Positions 24,538 through 37,234 of a stretch of DNA of 64,000 nt are shown here, one piece after another (position 1 is the stretch's first letter; each line of letters starts with the position of its first letter). This DNA is from Stenotrophomonas nitritireducens (GTDB lineage Bacteria; Pseudomonadota; Gammaproteobacteria; Xanthomonadales; Xanthomonadaceae): positions 1 through 64,000 of the forward strand of contig NZ_LDJG01000017.1 in the NCBI RefSeq assembly GCF_001431425.1. The letters are read 5' to 3'. The notes below the pieces were generated by a model. The model did not search any database, was not told the DNA's origin, and worked only from the letters and a program-made list of their open reading frames with translations. A program made the position numbers and the translations under genes.

Positions 24538-26049
24538 GTGTCGAACTGGCCCCTACTCAGTATCCTCATCTGGCTGCCGATCCTCGGCGGTGCGTTGATT
24601 CTTGCCGTGCGCAACGCCCAGGCCGCCCGTTGGGCGTCCCTGGCGGTGGCACTGCTCACCTTCCTGTTGAGCCTCGGCCTGCTCGCCGGCTACGACCGCA
24701 CCGCCGCCGAGGTGATGCAGTTCGTCGAGCAGCACCCGTGGATCCCGGCCTACGGCATCGGCTACAACCTGGCCGTCGACGGCATCGCCATCGCGCTGGT
24801 GCTGCTGACCACGCTGGTGGGCGTGCTGGCGCTGATCGGCGCCTGGGGCGTGATCGACAAGCGCGTGAACCAGTACGTGGCCGCCTTCCTGATCCTGGAA
24901 GGCGTGACGGTGGGCATCTTCGCCGCCACCGACGCGATGCTGTTCTACGTGTTCTTCGAAGCCATGCTGATCCCGATGTTCCTGATCATCGGCGTATGGG
25001 GCGGGCCGCGCCGCATCTACGCGGCGATCAAGTTCTTCCTCTATACCTTCCTCGGCTCGGTGCTGATGCTGGTGGCGCTGATCTACCTGTACATCAAGGG
25101 CGGCAGCTTCCAGCTGGCCGACCTGTACCAGCTGCAGCTGTCGGGCAGGGAGCAGACCTGGATATTCTTCGCGTTCCTGATTGCCTTCGCGGTCAAGGTG
25201 CCGATGTTCCCGGTGCACACCTGGCTGCCGGACGCGCACGTGGAAGCGCCGACCGCCGGTTCGGTGATCCTGGCCGCGATCGCGCTGAAGATCGGTGGCT
25301 ACGGTTTCCTGCGCTTCAACCTTCCGATCGTGCCGGACGCCAGCAGCGAATGGGCCTGGCTGGTGATCGCGCTGTCGCTGGTGGCGGTGATCTACGTCGG
25401 CCTGGTGGCGCTGGTGCAGGACGACATGAAGAAGCTGGTGGCCTACTCCTCGGTCGCGCACATGGGCTTCGTCACCCTGGGTACCTTCACCGCCCTGTGG
25501 CTGGTGCGCGAGGCCGGCAATGCCGACGCCGCGCGCCTGGGCCTGCAGGGTGCGATGGTGCAGATGATCTCGCACGGCTTCGTGTCCGGCGCGATGTTCT
25601 CCTGCATCGGCGTGCTCTACGACCGCCTGCATACCCGACGCATCGCCGACTACGGCGGCGTGGTCAACGTGATGCCCTGGTTCGCCGCCTTCGCGCTGCT
25701 GTTCTTCATGGCCAACTCCGGCCTGCCGGGCACCAGCGGTTTCGTCGGCGAGTTCATGGTGGTGCTGGCCAGCTTCCAGTGGGAGCCGCTGGTGGCGCTG
25801 GGCGCGGCCACCACGCTGATCATCGGCGCGGCCTATTCGCTTTGGCTGTACAAGCGCGTGTTCTTCGGTGAAGTGGGCAACGCCCACGTGGCCGAGATGA
25901 AGGACATCAACGGACGCGAATGGCTGGTGCTGGGCGTGTTCGCCGTCGGTACGCTGGCGCTGGGCGTGTATCCGCGGCCGCTGACCGAACTGATGGAGCC
26001 CTCCATCGCCAAGCTGGCGATGCAGATCGCATCGAGCAAGCTGCTGTAA
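24538..26049 (+). CDS. nuoM: NADH-quinone oxidoreductase subunit M
   Basis: NuoM is the second antiporter-like proton channel of complex I. The 503-residue protein has fourteen predicted helices, the conserved FFEAMLIPMFLIIGVWG (key Glu) and KVPMFPVHTWLPDAHVEAPTAGSVILA (key Lys and His). Translation starts at GTG 24538; no in-frame ATG precedes the first helix. NuoM and NuoL share the Mrp-type fold. Confidence 0.97.
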   Translation: MSNWPLLSILIWLPILGGALILAVRNAQAARWASLAVALLTFLLSLGLLAGYDRTAAEVMQFVEQHPWIPAYGIGYNLAVDGIAIALVLLTTLVGVLALIGAWGVIDKRVNQYVAAFLILEGVTVGIFAATDAMLFYVFFEAMLIPMFLIIGVWGGPRRIYAAIKFFLYTFLGSVLMLVALIYLYIKGGSFQLADLYQLQLSGREQTWIFFAFLIAFAVKVPMFPVHTWLPDAHVEAPTAGSVILAAIALKIGGYGFLRFNLPIVPDASSEWAWLVIALSLVAVIYVGLVALVQDDMKKLVAYSSVAHMGFVTLGTFTALWLVREAGNADAARLGLQGAMVQMISHGFVSGAMFSCIGVLYDRLHTRRIADYGGVVNVMPWFAAFALLFFMANSGLPGTSGFVGEFMVVLASFQWEPLVALGAATTLIIGAAYSLWLYKRVFFGEVGNAHVAEMKDINGREWLVLGVFAVGTLALGVYPRPLTELMEPSIAKLAMQIASSKLL

Positions 26050-26086
26050 GCGGCCCCGTCGAGAGTATTGATTCCAGGATTTGATG

Positions 26087-27547
26087 ATGACAACGCCGAC
26101 GCTACTGCCGTTGACCGCCGCCGACCTCCCGCCGCTGCTGCCCGAACTGGTGGTGATCGGCGGAGCTTTCGCCCTGCTGATCCTCGACCTGTTCATCAGC
26201 AACCGCCACAAGGTCTGGACCCACTTCCTGTCGGTCGCCATCCTCGCTGTCGCCTTCGCGCTGCTGCTTGGCGGCGTGGGCGGGCAGGGCGAGGTGTTCC
26301 ATGGCATGTTCATCCGCGACAACGCCGCCGACATCATGAAGACCGTGGTGGTGCTGGTCAGCGGCCTGACCCTGGTCTATGGCTGGAGCTACCTGCGCGA
26401 GCGCAGCCTGTACCAGGGTGAGATCGCGGTACTGGTCCTGTTCGCCACCGCGGGCATGATGATCCTGGTCTCGGCCGGCAGCCTGCTGATGGTCTACCTG
26501 GGGCTGGAACTGCTGGCGCTGTGTTCCTACGCCCTGGTGGCAAGCAACCGCGAGAACAAGCTGGCCGCGGAAGCGGGCATGAAGTACATCGTGCTCGGCT
26601 CGCTGGCCTCGGGCCTGCTGCTGTACGGCATGTCGCTGATCTACGGCGCCACCGGCTCGCTGCACCTGGACGTGATCCATGCCGCCGCCGCGCACTCGGA
26701 CGAGCGCATGCTGCTGCTGACCGGCGCGGTGTTCATGGTCGCCGGCGTCGCCTTCAAGCTCGGCGCCGCGCCGTTCCACATGTGGCTGCCGGACGTCTAC
26801 CAGGGCGCCCCGGCGCCGATCGCGCTGTTCATCAGCTCGGCACCGAAGCTGGCCGCGTTCGGCATGGCCTACCGCCTGCTGGAAGCCGGCGTCGGTCCGC
26901 TGTCGACCGAACTGCAGTACGTGCTGGCCGGCCTGTCGGCGCTGTCGCTGGTGGTCGGCAACCTGATGGCCATCGCCCAGACCAACCTCAAGCGCATGCT
27001 GGCCTATTCGACCGTCTCGCACATCGGCTTCCTGCTGATGGGCGTGGCCGGCGGCGGCGCGGCGGGCTACTCGGCGGCGATGTTCTATGCCGTGGCCTAC
27101 GCGATCATGTCCACCGCGGCCTTCGGCGTGATCATCGCCCTGTCCCGTGCCGGTTTCGAAGCCGAGAGCATCGACGACTTCAAGGGCCTGAACGCGCGCA
27201 ACCCGTGGATGGCCGGCCTGATGCTGTGTGCCATGTTCTCGCTGGCCGGCATCCCCCCGTTCCTGGGCTTCTGGGCCAAGCTGGCGGTGCTGGGCGCCGC
27301 GGTCAACGGTGGCCTGCTGTGGCTGGTGATCCTGGGCGTGATCAGCGCGGTGGTGGGCTGCTTCTACTACCTGCGCGTGGTCAAGGTCATGTATTTCGAC
27401 GAGCCGGTGGGCGAGCCGCTGGCGCGCAACAACGACCGCATCCTGGGCATCGTGCTGGGCGTGAACTGCGTGGCGTTGCTGGTGCTGCCGGTGGCCTTGG
27501 GGCCGCTGCTGGCCTGGATGCGCAACGCATTTGCACATTTGTCGTAA
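26087..27547 (+). CDS. nuoN: NADH-quinone oxidoreductase subunit N
   Basis: NuoN is the third antiporter-like subunit and the last gene of the operon. The 486-residue protein has YLGLELLALCSYALVA and FKLGAAPFHMWLPDVYQGAPAPIALFISS. Starts at TTG 26081, ATG 26084 and ATG 26087 are all in frame; 26087 has the best spacing (seven bases) from AGGA at 26076. The gene ends 200 bases before tRNA-fMet. Confidence 0.96.
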   Translation: MTTPTLLPLTAADLPPLLPELVVIGGAFALLILDLFISNRHKVWTHFLSVAILAVAFALLLGGVGGQGEVFHGMFIRDNAADIMKTVVVLVSGLTLVYGWSYLRERSLYQGEIAVLVLFATAGMMILVSAGSLLMVYLGLELLALCSYALVASNRENKLAAEAGMKYIVLGSLASGLLLYGMSLIYGATGSLHLDVIHAAAAHSDERMLLLTGAVFMVAGVAFKLGAAPFHMWLPDVYQGAPAPIALFISSAPKLAAFGMAYRLLEAGVGPLSTELQYVLAGLSALSLVVGNLMAIAQTNLKRMLAYSTVSHIGFLLMGVAGGGAAGYSAAMFYAVAYAIMSTAAFGVIIALSRAGFEAESIDDFKGLNARNPWMAGLMLCAMFSLAGIPPFLGFWAKLAVLGAAVNGGLLWLVILGVISAVVGCFYYLRVVKVMYFDEPVGEPLARNNDRILGIVLGVNCVALLVLPVALGPLLAWMRNAFAHLS

Positions 27548-27598
27548 AAAACGATACAAAACGGCGCGATTCATGTAATATGCGCGCCCTGAGTTGAT

Positions 27599-27696
27599 GG
27601 CGACGCTGGCAAGCCGGCGTCGCCGGACCATCGCAAGATGGTCGACCGGAACGGGATCGTTCCGGGTTTCGGCGGAACCCCCGGGTTTCCTGAAAC
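27599..27696 (+). other. Chain of hairpins between nuoN and tRNA-fMet, possible structured RNA
   Basis: Within about 100 bases there are consecutive stems: GGCGACGC/GCGTCGCC (27599-27606/27617-27624, with an inner GGC/GCC), GACCATC/GATGGTC with a GCAA tetraloop (27626-27632/27637-27643), CCGGAACG/CGTTCCGG with a 4-base loop (27646-27653/27658-27665) and GGGTTT/GGAACCC (27664-27669/27674-27680). The last can be replaced by pairing of GGAACCC with the second GGGTTTCC (27683-27690). TAATAT (27576-27581) could be a -10 element just upstream. No reading frame uses this region. It may be a small RNA or the 3' processing region of nuo mRNA. Confidence 0.45.
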
Positions 27697-27713
27697 AATG
27701 AAGTAAAAAAGAC

Positions 27714-27742
27714 TTGCGGTAACGGTCCAATTACTTCATAAT
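27714..27742 (+). promoter_or_regulatory. Sigma70 promoter for tRNA-fMet / rimP operon
   Basis: TTGCGG (27714-27719) and CATAAT (27737-27742) are separated by exactly 17 bases, and the tRNA starts 12 bases after the -10. Confidence 0.75.
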
Positions 27743-27753
27743 TCCGCTTCTGC

Positions 27754-27830
27754 TGCGGGGTGGAGCAGTCTGGCAGCTCGTCGGGCTCATAACCCGAAGG
27801 TCGCAGGTTCAAATCCTGCCCCCGCTACCA
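27754..27830 (+). tRNA. Initiator tRNA-fMet (anticodon CAT)
   Basis: 77-nt tRNA with encoded CCA. Initiator features are present: positions 1 and 72 do not pair (T opposite T, where E. coli has C-A), and the anticodon stem has the three G-C pairs (TCGGG-CTCATAA-CCCGA). The T arm GCAGGTTCAAATCCTGC is intact. It precedes rimP-nusA-infB, the arrangement also seen for metY in E. coli. Confidence 0.95.
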
Positions 27831-27934
27831 GTTTCAGTCTTCTTCAATCTTGATTGTCGAAGGCGGAATCTGGGCTCGAAGAAACGCTTGCTTCCGTTTC
27901 TTCAACCGGAATCCAGTCACCGGATTCATACCGG

Positions 27935-27964
27935 ACAAAGGGCCCAGTCGGGCCCTTTGTTGTT
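27935..27964 (+). terminator. Intrinsic terminator after tRNA-fMet
   Basis: Perfect 11-bp stem ACAAAGGGCCC/GGGCCCTTTGT (27935-27945/27950-27960) with an AGTC loop, followed by TGTTT. It lies between the tRNA and rimP and may let only part of the transcripts enter the downstream operon. Confidence 0.8.
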
Positions 27965-28028
27965 TCCGCAAAACGAAAAGTCCGGCTGGGTTTTTCCGTT
28001 ATCACCATTATCGAAATCAAGGCAGGCT

Positions 28029-28619
28029 GTGAGCGACAAGGCTACTGAAATCGCGAATCTGCTGGGCCCCACCGTGCAGGCGCTGGGCCTGGATCTGCTG
28101 GGCGCCGAGTATCTGCCGGCGCCGGGCGGCGCAACGCTGCGCCTGTACATCGACGTGCCGCTGGCCGAGCAGCCCGAGCGCGTGGTCAACATCGACGACT
28201 GCGAGCGGGTGAGCCGCGAGGTGTCCGCGCAGCTGGACGTCGAGGATCCGATCAGCGGCAACTACACGCTGGAAGTGTCCTCGCCGGGCGTGGACCGCCC
28301 GCTGTTCACGCTGGAGCAGTTCGAACGGCACCTGGGCGAGTCGGCCAAGGTCGGCCTGAAGCTGCCGCAGGAGAACCGCCGCCGACTGCAGGGCGAGATC
28401 GCCGCGGTGGACGCGGCCGCCGGCACCGTGACCTTCACCGTCGATGGCAGGCCGTTCGTGGCCGCCTTCGACAACATCGACAAGGCGCGCATCATTCCGG
28501 ACTGGGCCGCGCTCGGCCTCGCTCCGACCAAACCGACCGGTCCGGCCCCCAAGCAGGGCGGCGCGGCCAAGAACAAATCCAATAACGAAACCGCGGCCCG
28601 CAAGCCGCGCGCGGAGTAA
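28029..28619 (+). CDS. rimP: Ribosome maturation factor RimP
   Basis: RimP binds the 30S precursor and is needed for efficient 30S maturation. The 196-residue protein has the N-terminal alpha/beta domain ([50 protein letters not shown]) and a C-terminal SH3-like domain. The tail after about residue 170 is Lys/Pro-rich and longer than in E. coli. The GTG at 28029 is chosen because the upstream frame is not RimP-like and crosses the terminator. It is first of rimP-nusA-infB-rbfA-truB. Confidence 0.96.
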   Translation: MSDKATEIANLLGPTVQALGLDLLGAEYLPAPGGATLRLYIDVPLAEQPERVVNIDDCERVSREVSAQLDVEDPISGNYTLEVSSPGVDRPLFTLEQFERHLGESAKVGLKLPQENRRRLQGEIAAVDAAAGTVTFTVDGRPFVAAFDNIDKARIIPDWAALGLAPTKPTGPAPKQGGAAKNKSNNETAARKPRAE

Positions 28620-28623
28620 GCCG

Positions 28624-30135
28624 ATGAGCAAGGAACTTCTGCTGGTAGTCGACGCGGTCGCCAATGAGAAAGGCGTGCCGCGCGAAGTGATCTTCGATGC
28701 GATCGAGGCCGCGCTCGCCTCGGCGGCAAAGAAGCGCTATGTGGACCAGGACGTGCTGGCGCGCGTGGCGATCGACCACAAGGACGGCAGCTACGAGACC
28801 TTCCGCCGCTGGGAGGTCGTGGCCGACGACGTGGTGATGGAATCGCCGGACCGCCAGATCCGCATGATGGACGCGATCGACGAGGCCGATGGCGTCGAGA
28901 TCGGCGACTACATCGAAGAGCAGATCGAGAACCCCGACTTCGGTCGCATCGCCGCGCAGGCCGCCAAGCAGGTGATCGTGCAGCGCGTGCGCGAGGCCGA
29001 GCGCCAGCAGGTCGTGGACGCGTGGAAGGATCGCGTCGGCGAACTGGTGACCGGCGTGGTCAAGCGCGCCGAGCGCGGCAACATCTACGTCGACCTGGGC
29101 GGCAACGCCGAGGCCTTCATCCCGAAGGACAAGGGCATTCCGCGCGACGTGCTGCGCGCAGGCGACCGCGTGCGCGGTTACCTGGCCGAAGTGCGCTCGG
29201 AGCCGCGTGGCCCGCAGCTGTTCATCAGCCGCGCCGCGCCGGAATTCATGATCGAGCTGTTCAAGCTGGAAGTGCCGGAAGTCGGCCAGGGCCTGGTCGA
29301 GATCAAGGCCTGCGCCCGCGATCCGGGCGACCGCGCCAAGATCGCGGTCATTGCCCACGACAGCCGCACCGATCCGATCGGTGCCTGCATCGGCATGCGC
29401 GGCTCGCGCGTGCAGGCCGTGAGCAACGAGCTCAACGGCGAGCGCGTGGACATCGTGCTGTGGAACGAGAACCCGGCCAATTTCGTCATCAATGCGATGG
29501 CGCCGGCCGAAGTGCAGTCCATCATCGTCGATGAGGAAAAGCACTCGATGGATCTGGCCGTGGCCGAAGAGCGCCTGGCCCAGGCCATCGGCAAGGGCGG
29601 CCAGAACGTGCGCCTGGCCAGCCGCCTTACCGGCTGGCAGCTCAACGTGATGACCCAGGACCAGGTCGCCGCCAAGTCGGAGGCCGAGCAGGCCGTCGCC
29701 CGCCAGCTGTTCATGGACAAGCTGGAAGTGGACGAGGAAATCGCCGGCATCCTGGTCAGCGAGGGCTTCAGCACCGTCGAGGAAATCGCCTACGTGCCGA
29801 TCGGCGAACTGCTGGCGGTGGAGGGCTTCGACGAGGACATCGTCGAGGAGCTGCGCGCCCGCGCCCGCGATGCGCTGCTGAACGAAGCGCTGGCGGTGGA
29901 AGAGGGCGCCGAGGAAGGCGTGCCGGCCGAAGACCTGCTGGCGTTGCCGGGCATGGACGAGGCAACGGCCTATGCGCTGGCCGGCAACGGCGTGCGCACG
30001 AGTGAGGATCTGTCGGACCTGGCTGCCGACGAGATCCTGGAGTTCGGCATCGAAGGCATGGACCTGGAGCGCGCAGCGGCGCTGGTCCTGGCCGCCCGCG
30101 CCGAGGAGATCGCCCGTCTGGAGCGCGGCGAATGA
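28624..30135 (+). CDS. nusA: Transcription termination/antitermination factor NusA
   Basis: NusA binds RNA polymerase and nascent RNA and affects pausing, termination and antitermination. The 503-residue protein has the N-terminal polymerase-binding domain, an S1 domain (VTGVVKRAERGNIYVDLGGNAEAFIPKDKGI cut across about 137-200), two KH domains (IGACIGMRGSRVQAV and AIGKGGQNVRLA) and two C-terminal acidic repeats containing helix-hairpin-helix motifs. It starts four bases after rimP. Confidence 0.97.
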   Translation: MSKELLLVVDAVANEKGVPREVIFDAIEAALASAAKKRYVDQDVLARVAIDHKDGSYETFRRWEVVADDVVMESPDRQIRMMDAIDEADGVEIGDYIEEQIENPDFGRIAAQAAKQVIVQRVREAERQQVVDAWKDRVGELVTGVVKRAERGNIYVDLGGNAEAFIPKDKGIPRDVLRAGDRVRGYLAEVRSEPRGPQLFISRAAPEFMIELFKLEVPEVGQGLVEIKACARDPGDRAKIAVIAHDSRTDPIGACIGMRGSRVQAVSNELNGERVDIVLWNENPANFVINAMAPAEVQSIIVDEEKHSMDLAVAEERLAQAIGKGGQNVRLASRLTGWQLNVMTQDQVAAKSEAEQAVARQLFMDKLEVDEEIAGILVSEGFSTVEEIAYVPIGELLAVEGFDEDIVEELRARARDALLNEALAVEEGAEEGVPAEDLLALPGMDEATAYALAGNGVRTSEDLSDLAADEILEFGIEGMDLERAAALVLAARAEEIARLERGE

Positions 30136-30230
30136 GCCAGCGATGAACAGTGCCCTGAGCCGCTCAGGGCGTAGACTCCGCGCTGCCTTCGTCCGTATCG
30201 AGGGGGCGCCAACAAGATCATAGGATCCGA

Positions 30231-32894
<2,664 letters not shown>

Positions 32895-32970
32895 CAACGC
32901 AGTACCGGCCGGCCCGCGCGATGCGGGCCGGCCACGCTTTCCCCCGCAGCAATCAGACGAGCGAGAATCC

Positions 32971-33354
32971 GTGCCCAAGACCTTCCACCGTACCGACCGA
33001 GTTTCCGCGCAGATCCGCCGCGATCTGGGCACGCTGGTGCATGCCGCCGTGCGCGAGCACGGGCTGCCATCGGTCAGCGTTTCGGACGTGGAAGTCACCC
33101 GTGACATGGCCCATGCCAAGGTGTTCGTCACCGCGCTGATGCCGGAGCGTTCGGTCGAGGCGGTCAAGGGTCTGCGCGAGCTGGCCGGCGAGCTGCGCAT
33201 GGCCCTGGCCCGTGCGATGAAGCTGCGCCATGTGCCGGAGCTGCATTTCCATTACGACGATTCGGTGGATCGCGGCGAGCGCATCGACAATCTGCTGCGC
33301 GATCTGCCGGATACGCTGGCGGCGCAGGCCGGCAGCGAAGCCGACGACGAGTAA
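32971..33354 (+). CDS. rbfA: 30S ribosome-binding factor RbfA
   Basis: RbfA is a KH-fold protein that assists late 16S rRNA 5'-end maturation and cold adaptation. The 127-residue protein matches in length and has [19 protein letters not shown] at the N-terminus and [22 protein letters not shown] near the C-terminus. It begins with GTG at 32971, 76 bases after infB. Confidence 0.96.
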   Translation: MPKTFHRTDRVSAQIRRDLGTLVHAAVREHGLPSVSVSDVEVTRDMAHAKVFVTALMPERSVEAVKGLRELAGELRMALARAMKLRHVPELHFHYDDSVDRGERIDNLLRDLPDTLAAQAGSEADDE

Positions 33355-33506
33355 GTCCGGCCCGGCGTTGCGCCGACCATTTCTGCTGGGCATCCTCCGT
33401 TCCTGTACGACACCCACCGCTTCCGGTCCGACCGGCGGCGGGGTGCCGGTTTCCTCCTGTTCCCGCCGGCATGCGGACGACCGCGCCGGTCCGACAAGGG
33501 TGTTGC

Positions 33507-34418
33507 ATGCGTCCCCGTATCCAATTCCGCCGTCTGGACGGCATCGTCCTGCTCGACAAGCCTGCCGGCATGAGTTCCAACACTGCGCTGCAGGTGGCGC
33601 GGCGCCTGTTCAGGGCGGAGAAGGGCGGGCATACCGGCAGCCTCGATCCGCTGGCTACCGGCCTGCTGCCGCTGTGCTTCGGCGAGGCAACCAAGATCGC
33701 CGGGCTGCTGCTGGGCTCGGCCAAGGCCTACGATGCCGACATCGCGCTGGGCGCGACCACCGATACCGACGATGCCGATGGCGCGGTGCTGCTGCAGCGC
33801 CCCGTACCGGCCATCGACGCGCAGGCGCTGCGGCAGGCGCTGGAGCCGTTGACCGGGCACATCCGCCAGCGCGCCCCGATCTACTCGGCGCTGAAGCAGG
33901 GCGGCGAGCCACTGTATGTGAAGGCGCGTCGTGGCGAAGCCATCGAGGCACCGGAGCGGGATGTCCACGTGCAGTCCATCGAGGTGCTGGAGCAGCAGCC
34001 GGAGCGGCTGCGGCTGCGCGTGACCTGCGGCTCGGGAACCTATATCCGCAGCATCGCCCGCGACCTGGGCGAGCGGCTGGGCTGCGGTGCGCACATCACC
34101 GCGCTGCGCCGGCTGTGGGTGGAGCCGTTCCTGTCCCCGCGCATGATCGGCCTGGACGAACTGCGCGTCCTGGCCGAGGGCGGGGACGATGCGGCCCTGC
34201 TGGAATGGCTGCTGCCGCTGGAGGCGGGACTGAGCCATTTCGGCCGGGTCCAGCTGGACGCTGGCCGCGCGCAGCGCTTCTGCATGGGCCAGCGCCTGCG
34301 CGAGCCATCGTGGCCGCAGGGCCTGGTGGCGGTGTTCGCCGACGATGGCAGGGTGCTGGGACTGGGGCAGGTGGATGCGGCCGGAATGCTGGCGCCGCAA
34401 CGCCGCTTCAATCTCTGA
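33507..34418 (+). CDS. truB: tRNA pseudouridine(55) synthase
   Basis: TruB makes pseudouridine 55 in the T loop of tRNAs. The 303-residue protein contains the catalytic motif [24 protein letters not shown], where the Asp is the nucleophile, followed by [15 protein letters not shown] and the RNA-binding C-terminal region. The ATG at 33507 is chosen ([21 protein letters not shown]); an in-frame start 36 bases upstream would add residues not typical of the family. It follows rbfA after 152 bases. Confidence 0.96.
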   Translation: MRPRIQFRRLDGIVLLDKPAGMSSNTALQVARRLFRAEKGGHTGSLDPLATGLLPLCFGEATKIAGLLLGSAKAYDADIALGATTDTDDADGAVLLQRPVPAIDAQALRQALEPLTGHIRQRAPIYSALKQGGEPLYVKARRGEAIEAPERDVHVQSIEVLEQQPERLRLRVTCGSGTYIRSIARDLGERLGCGAHITALRRLWVEPFLSPRMIGLDELRVLAEGGDDAALLEWLLPLEAGLSHFGRVQLDAGRAQRFCMGQRLREPSWPQGLVAVFADDGRVLGLGQVDAAGMLAPQRRFNL

Positions 34419-34454
34419 ATGGCCGCTGTTTGCTGTCCGGAACCCAGTCGCGCC

Positions 34455-34483
34455 TTGTCGCGACAGGCGCGTATCGTTACAAT
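34455..34483 (+). promoter_or_regulatory. Sigma70 promoter for rpsO
   Basis: TTGTCG (34455-34460), a 17-base spacer and TACAAT (34478-34483) stand 117 bases before the rpsO ATG, leaving a long leader where S15 autoregulation could act. Confidence 0.75.
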
Positions 34484-34599
34484 TCTGCGGCCCTTTGCCG
34501 GGCACCGGTCCGCCGTCGGCGGTCCGCATTCCTTAAACGGCGAGCTGCGCGGTGCGTCATCAGCACGTTCCTGCCGGCCACGCATCCAGAGAAAACATC

Positions 34600-34860
34600 A
34601 TGTCGATCGACACCCAGAAAGTTATTGAAGACAACAAGCGCGGCGCCAACGACACCGGTTCGCCGGAAGTCCAGGTCGCCCTGCTGACCGCCCGCATCGA
34701 GCAGCTGACCGAACACTTCAAGCTCCACAAGAAGGATCACCACAGCCGCCGCGGCCTGCTGCAGCTGGTCAACCGCCGCCGCAGCCTGCTCGACTACCTG
34801 AAGAAGAAGGACGTCGAGCGCTACAAGGGCCTGATCGAAAAGCTTGGCCTGCGTCGCTAA
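34600..34860 (+). CDS. rpsO: 30S ribosomal protein S15
   Basis: S15 binds 16S rRNA early in 30S assembly. The 86-residue helical protein has the conserved [23 protein letters not shown] and [23 protein letters not shown] segments. The ATG at 34600 ([12 protein letters not shown]) is the family start; the frame upstream is open but unconserved. A strong terminator separates it from pnp, as in E. coli rpsO-pnp. Confidence 0.98.
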   Translation: MSIDTQKVIEDNKRGANDTGSPEVQVALLTARIEQLTEHFKLHKKDHHSRRGLLQLVNRRRSLLDYLKKKDVERYKGLIEKLGLRR

Positions 34861-34872
34861 GCAGCAACCCCT

Positions 34873-34906
34873 CCGCGGCGCAGCGATGCGCCGCGGTTTT
34901 GTTTTT
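34873..34906 (+). terminator. Intrinsic terminator between rpsO and pnp
   Basis: Perfect 10-bp stem CCGCGGCGCA/TGCGCCGCGG with a GCGA tetraloop followed by TTTTGTTTTT. Confidence 0.93.
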
Positions 34907-35007
34907 GCAGTTCAACAGCATTCCCGGGACCGGAACAACCGGCCGCCCGCTGGCGACAAGGGTCGCCGACGGTCCATTCGCAGACAGCATCCCCAAGGAC
35001 ACCCTCC

Positions 35008-37116
35008 GTGGCAAAAATCACCAAAACCTTCCAGTACGGCAAGCACACCGTCACGCTTGAGACCGGCGAAGTCGCCCGTCAGGCCAGCGGTGCCGTCATC
35101 GTCAAGATGGACGACACCGTACTGCTGGTCACCGCCGTCGCCGCCAAGAGTGCGCGCGAAGGCCAGGACTTCTTCCCGCTGACCGTTGATTACCAGGAGA
35201 AGTTCTACGCCGGCGGCCGTATCCCGGGTGGTTTCTTCAAGCGCGAAGGCCGTGCGACCGAGAAGGAAACCCTGATCTCGCGCCTGATCGACCGTCCGAT
35301 CCGCCCGCTGTTCCCGGAAGACTACAAGAACGAAGTGCAGATCATCGCCACGGTGATGTCGCTGAACCCGGACGTGGATGGTGACATCCCGGCCCTGATC
35401 GGCGCTTCGGCTGCCCTGGCCCTGGCCGGTACCCCGTTCATGGGTCCGATCGGCGCCGCCAAGGTCGGCTACAAGAACGGCGAGTACATCCTGAACCCGA
35501 CCGTCAGCGAACTGGCTGACTCGCAGCTGGAGCTGGTCGTCGCCGGTACCTCCAATGCCGTGCTGATGGTCGAATCCGAAGCCGCGCTGCTGTCCGAAGA
35601 AGTGATGCTGGGCGCCGTGACCTTCGGCCACCGCGAAATGCAGAAGGTCATCAACGCGATCAACGAGCTGACCGTCGAAGCCGGCACCAAGCCGTCGACC
35701 TGGGAAGCCCCGGCCAAGAACGACGCGCTGATCTCCGCCCTGAAGGAAGCCATCGGCCCGCGTCTGGGCGAAGCCTTCCAGGTGCGCGACAAGCTGCAGC
35801 GCCGCGACGCCATCTCGGCGATCAAGAAGGACGTGGTCGAAGCCCTGGCCGGCCGCGTGGCCGCCGAAGGCTGGAACCCGGCCGAGCTGTCGAAGGAATT
35901 CGGCGAGCTGGAATACCGCACCATGCGTGACTCGGTGCTGGACACCAAGGTCCGCATCGACGGCCGTGCGCTGGACACCGTCCGCCCGATCGCGGTGAAG
36001 ACCGGCGTCCTGCCGCGTACCCACGGTTCCTCGCTGTTCACCCGCGGCGAAACCCAGGCCATCGTGACCATCACCCTGGGCACCGCCCGTGACGGCCAGG
36101 TCATCGACGCCGTTGCCGGTGAGTACAAGGAAAACTTCCTGTTCCATTACAACTTCCCCCCGTTCTCGGTGGGCGAGTGCGGCCGCATGATGGGCCCGAA
36201 GCGCCGCGAAATCGGCCACGGTCGTCTGGCCAAGCGTGGCGTGCTGGCTGTCATGCCGTCGCTGGAAGCCTTCCCGTACACCATCCGCGTCGTGTCGGAA
36301 ATCACCGAGTCGAACGGCTCCTCGTCGATGGCCTCGGTCTGCGGCTCGTCGCTGGCCCTGATGGACGCCGGTGTGCCGGTGAAGGCGCCGGTGGCCGGTA
36401 TCGCCATGGGCCTGGTCAAGGAAGGCGAGCGCTTCGTCGTCCTGTCCGACATCCTGGGTGACGAAGATCACCTGGGCGACATGGACTTCAAGGTGGCCGG
36501 TACCGCCGAGGGCATCTCCGCCCTGCAGATGGACATCAAGATCGAAGGCATCACCGAAGAGATCATGAAGCAGGCCCTGCAGCAGGCCAAGGCCGGCCGC
36601 CTGCACATCCTGGGTGAAATGGCCCACGGCCTGACCGCCCCGCGTTCGGAGCTGTCCGACTACGCACCGCGCCTGCTGACCATCAAGATCCACCCGGACA
36701 AGATCCGCGAAGTGATCGGCAAGGGTGGCTCGACCATCCAGGCCATCACCAAGGAAACCGGCACCCAGATCGACATCCAGGACGACGGCACCATCGTCAT
36801 CGCGTCGGTCAATGCCATCGCTGCCCAGGCCGCCAAGGCCCGCATCGAGCAGATCACCTCGGACGTCGAGCCGGGCCGCATCTACGAAGGCAAGGTCGCC
36901 AAGATCATGGACTTCGGCGCGTTCGTCACCATCCTGCCGGGCAAGGACGGCCTGGTGCACGTCTCGCAGATCTCCAGCGAGCGCGTGGAGAAGGTCGGCG
37001 ACAAGCTGAAGGAAGGCGACGTGGTCAAGGTCAAGGTGCTGGAAGTGGACAAGCAGGGCCGCATCCGCCTGTCGATGAAGGCCGTGGAAGAAGGCGAGGG
37101 CGTGTCGGCCGAATAA
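35008..37116 (+). CDS. pnp: Polynucleotide phosphorylase
   Basis: PNPase degrades RNA from the 3' end by phosphorolysis and takes part in mRNA turnover. The 702-residue protein has two RNase PH domains (about 10-220 and 310-535; the second has [21 protein letters not shown] and the catalytic [16 protein letters not shown]), then a KH domain ([14 protein letters not shown]) and an S1 domain ([18 protein letters not shown]). Translation starts at GTG 35008. It ends the translation/RNA cluster with a strong terminator. Confidence 0.98.
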   Translation: MAKITKTFQYGKHTVTLETGEVARQASGAVIVKMDDTVLLVTAVAAKSAREGQDFFPLTVDYQEKFYAGGRIPGGFFKREGRATEKETLISRLIDRPIRPLFPEDYKNEVQIIATVMSLNPDVDGDIPALIGASAALALAGTPFMGPIGAAKVGYKNGEYILNPTVSELADSQLELVVAGTSNAVLMVESEAALLSEEVMLGAVTFGHREMQKVINAINELTVEAGTKPSTWEAPAKNDALISALKEAIGPRLGEAFQVRDKLQRRDAISAIKKDVVEALAGRVAAEGWNPAELSKEFGELEYRTMRDSVLDTKVRIDGRALDTVRPIAVKTGVLPRTHGSSLFTRGETQAIVTITLGTARDGQVIDAVAGEYKENFLFHYNFPPFSVGECGRMMGPKRREIGHGRLAKRGVLAVMPSLEAFPYTIRVVSEITESNGSSSMASVCGSSLALMDAGVPVKAPVAGIAMGLVKEGERFVVLSDILGDEDHLGDMDFKVAGTAEGISALQMDIKIEGITEEIMKQALQQAKAGRLHILGEMAHGLTAPRSELSDYAPRLLTIKIHPDKIREVIGKGGSTIQAITKETGTQIDIQDDGTIVIASVNAIAAQAAKARIEQITSDVEPGRIYEGKVAKIMDFGAFVTILPGKDGLVHVSQISSERVEKVGDKLKEGDVVKVKVLEVDKQGRIRLSMKAVEEGEGVSAE

Positions 37117-37140
37117 GCCGGACAGCTCTGCTTGATATCG

Positions 37141-37171
37141 GAAAAGCGGGCCACTGGCCCGCTTTTCTTTT
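37141..37171 (+). terminator. Intrinsic terminator after pnp
   Basis: Perfect 12-bp stem GAAAAGCGGGCC/GGCCCGCTTTTC with an ACT loop, followed by TTTTGG. Confidence 0.93.
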
Positions 37172-37234
37172 GGTGGCCTCGCAGCCGAGGGGCCGGTTCC
37201 GGACAACGGCGATGATGCTCCGCGGCGCTGGGCA

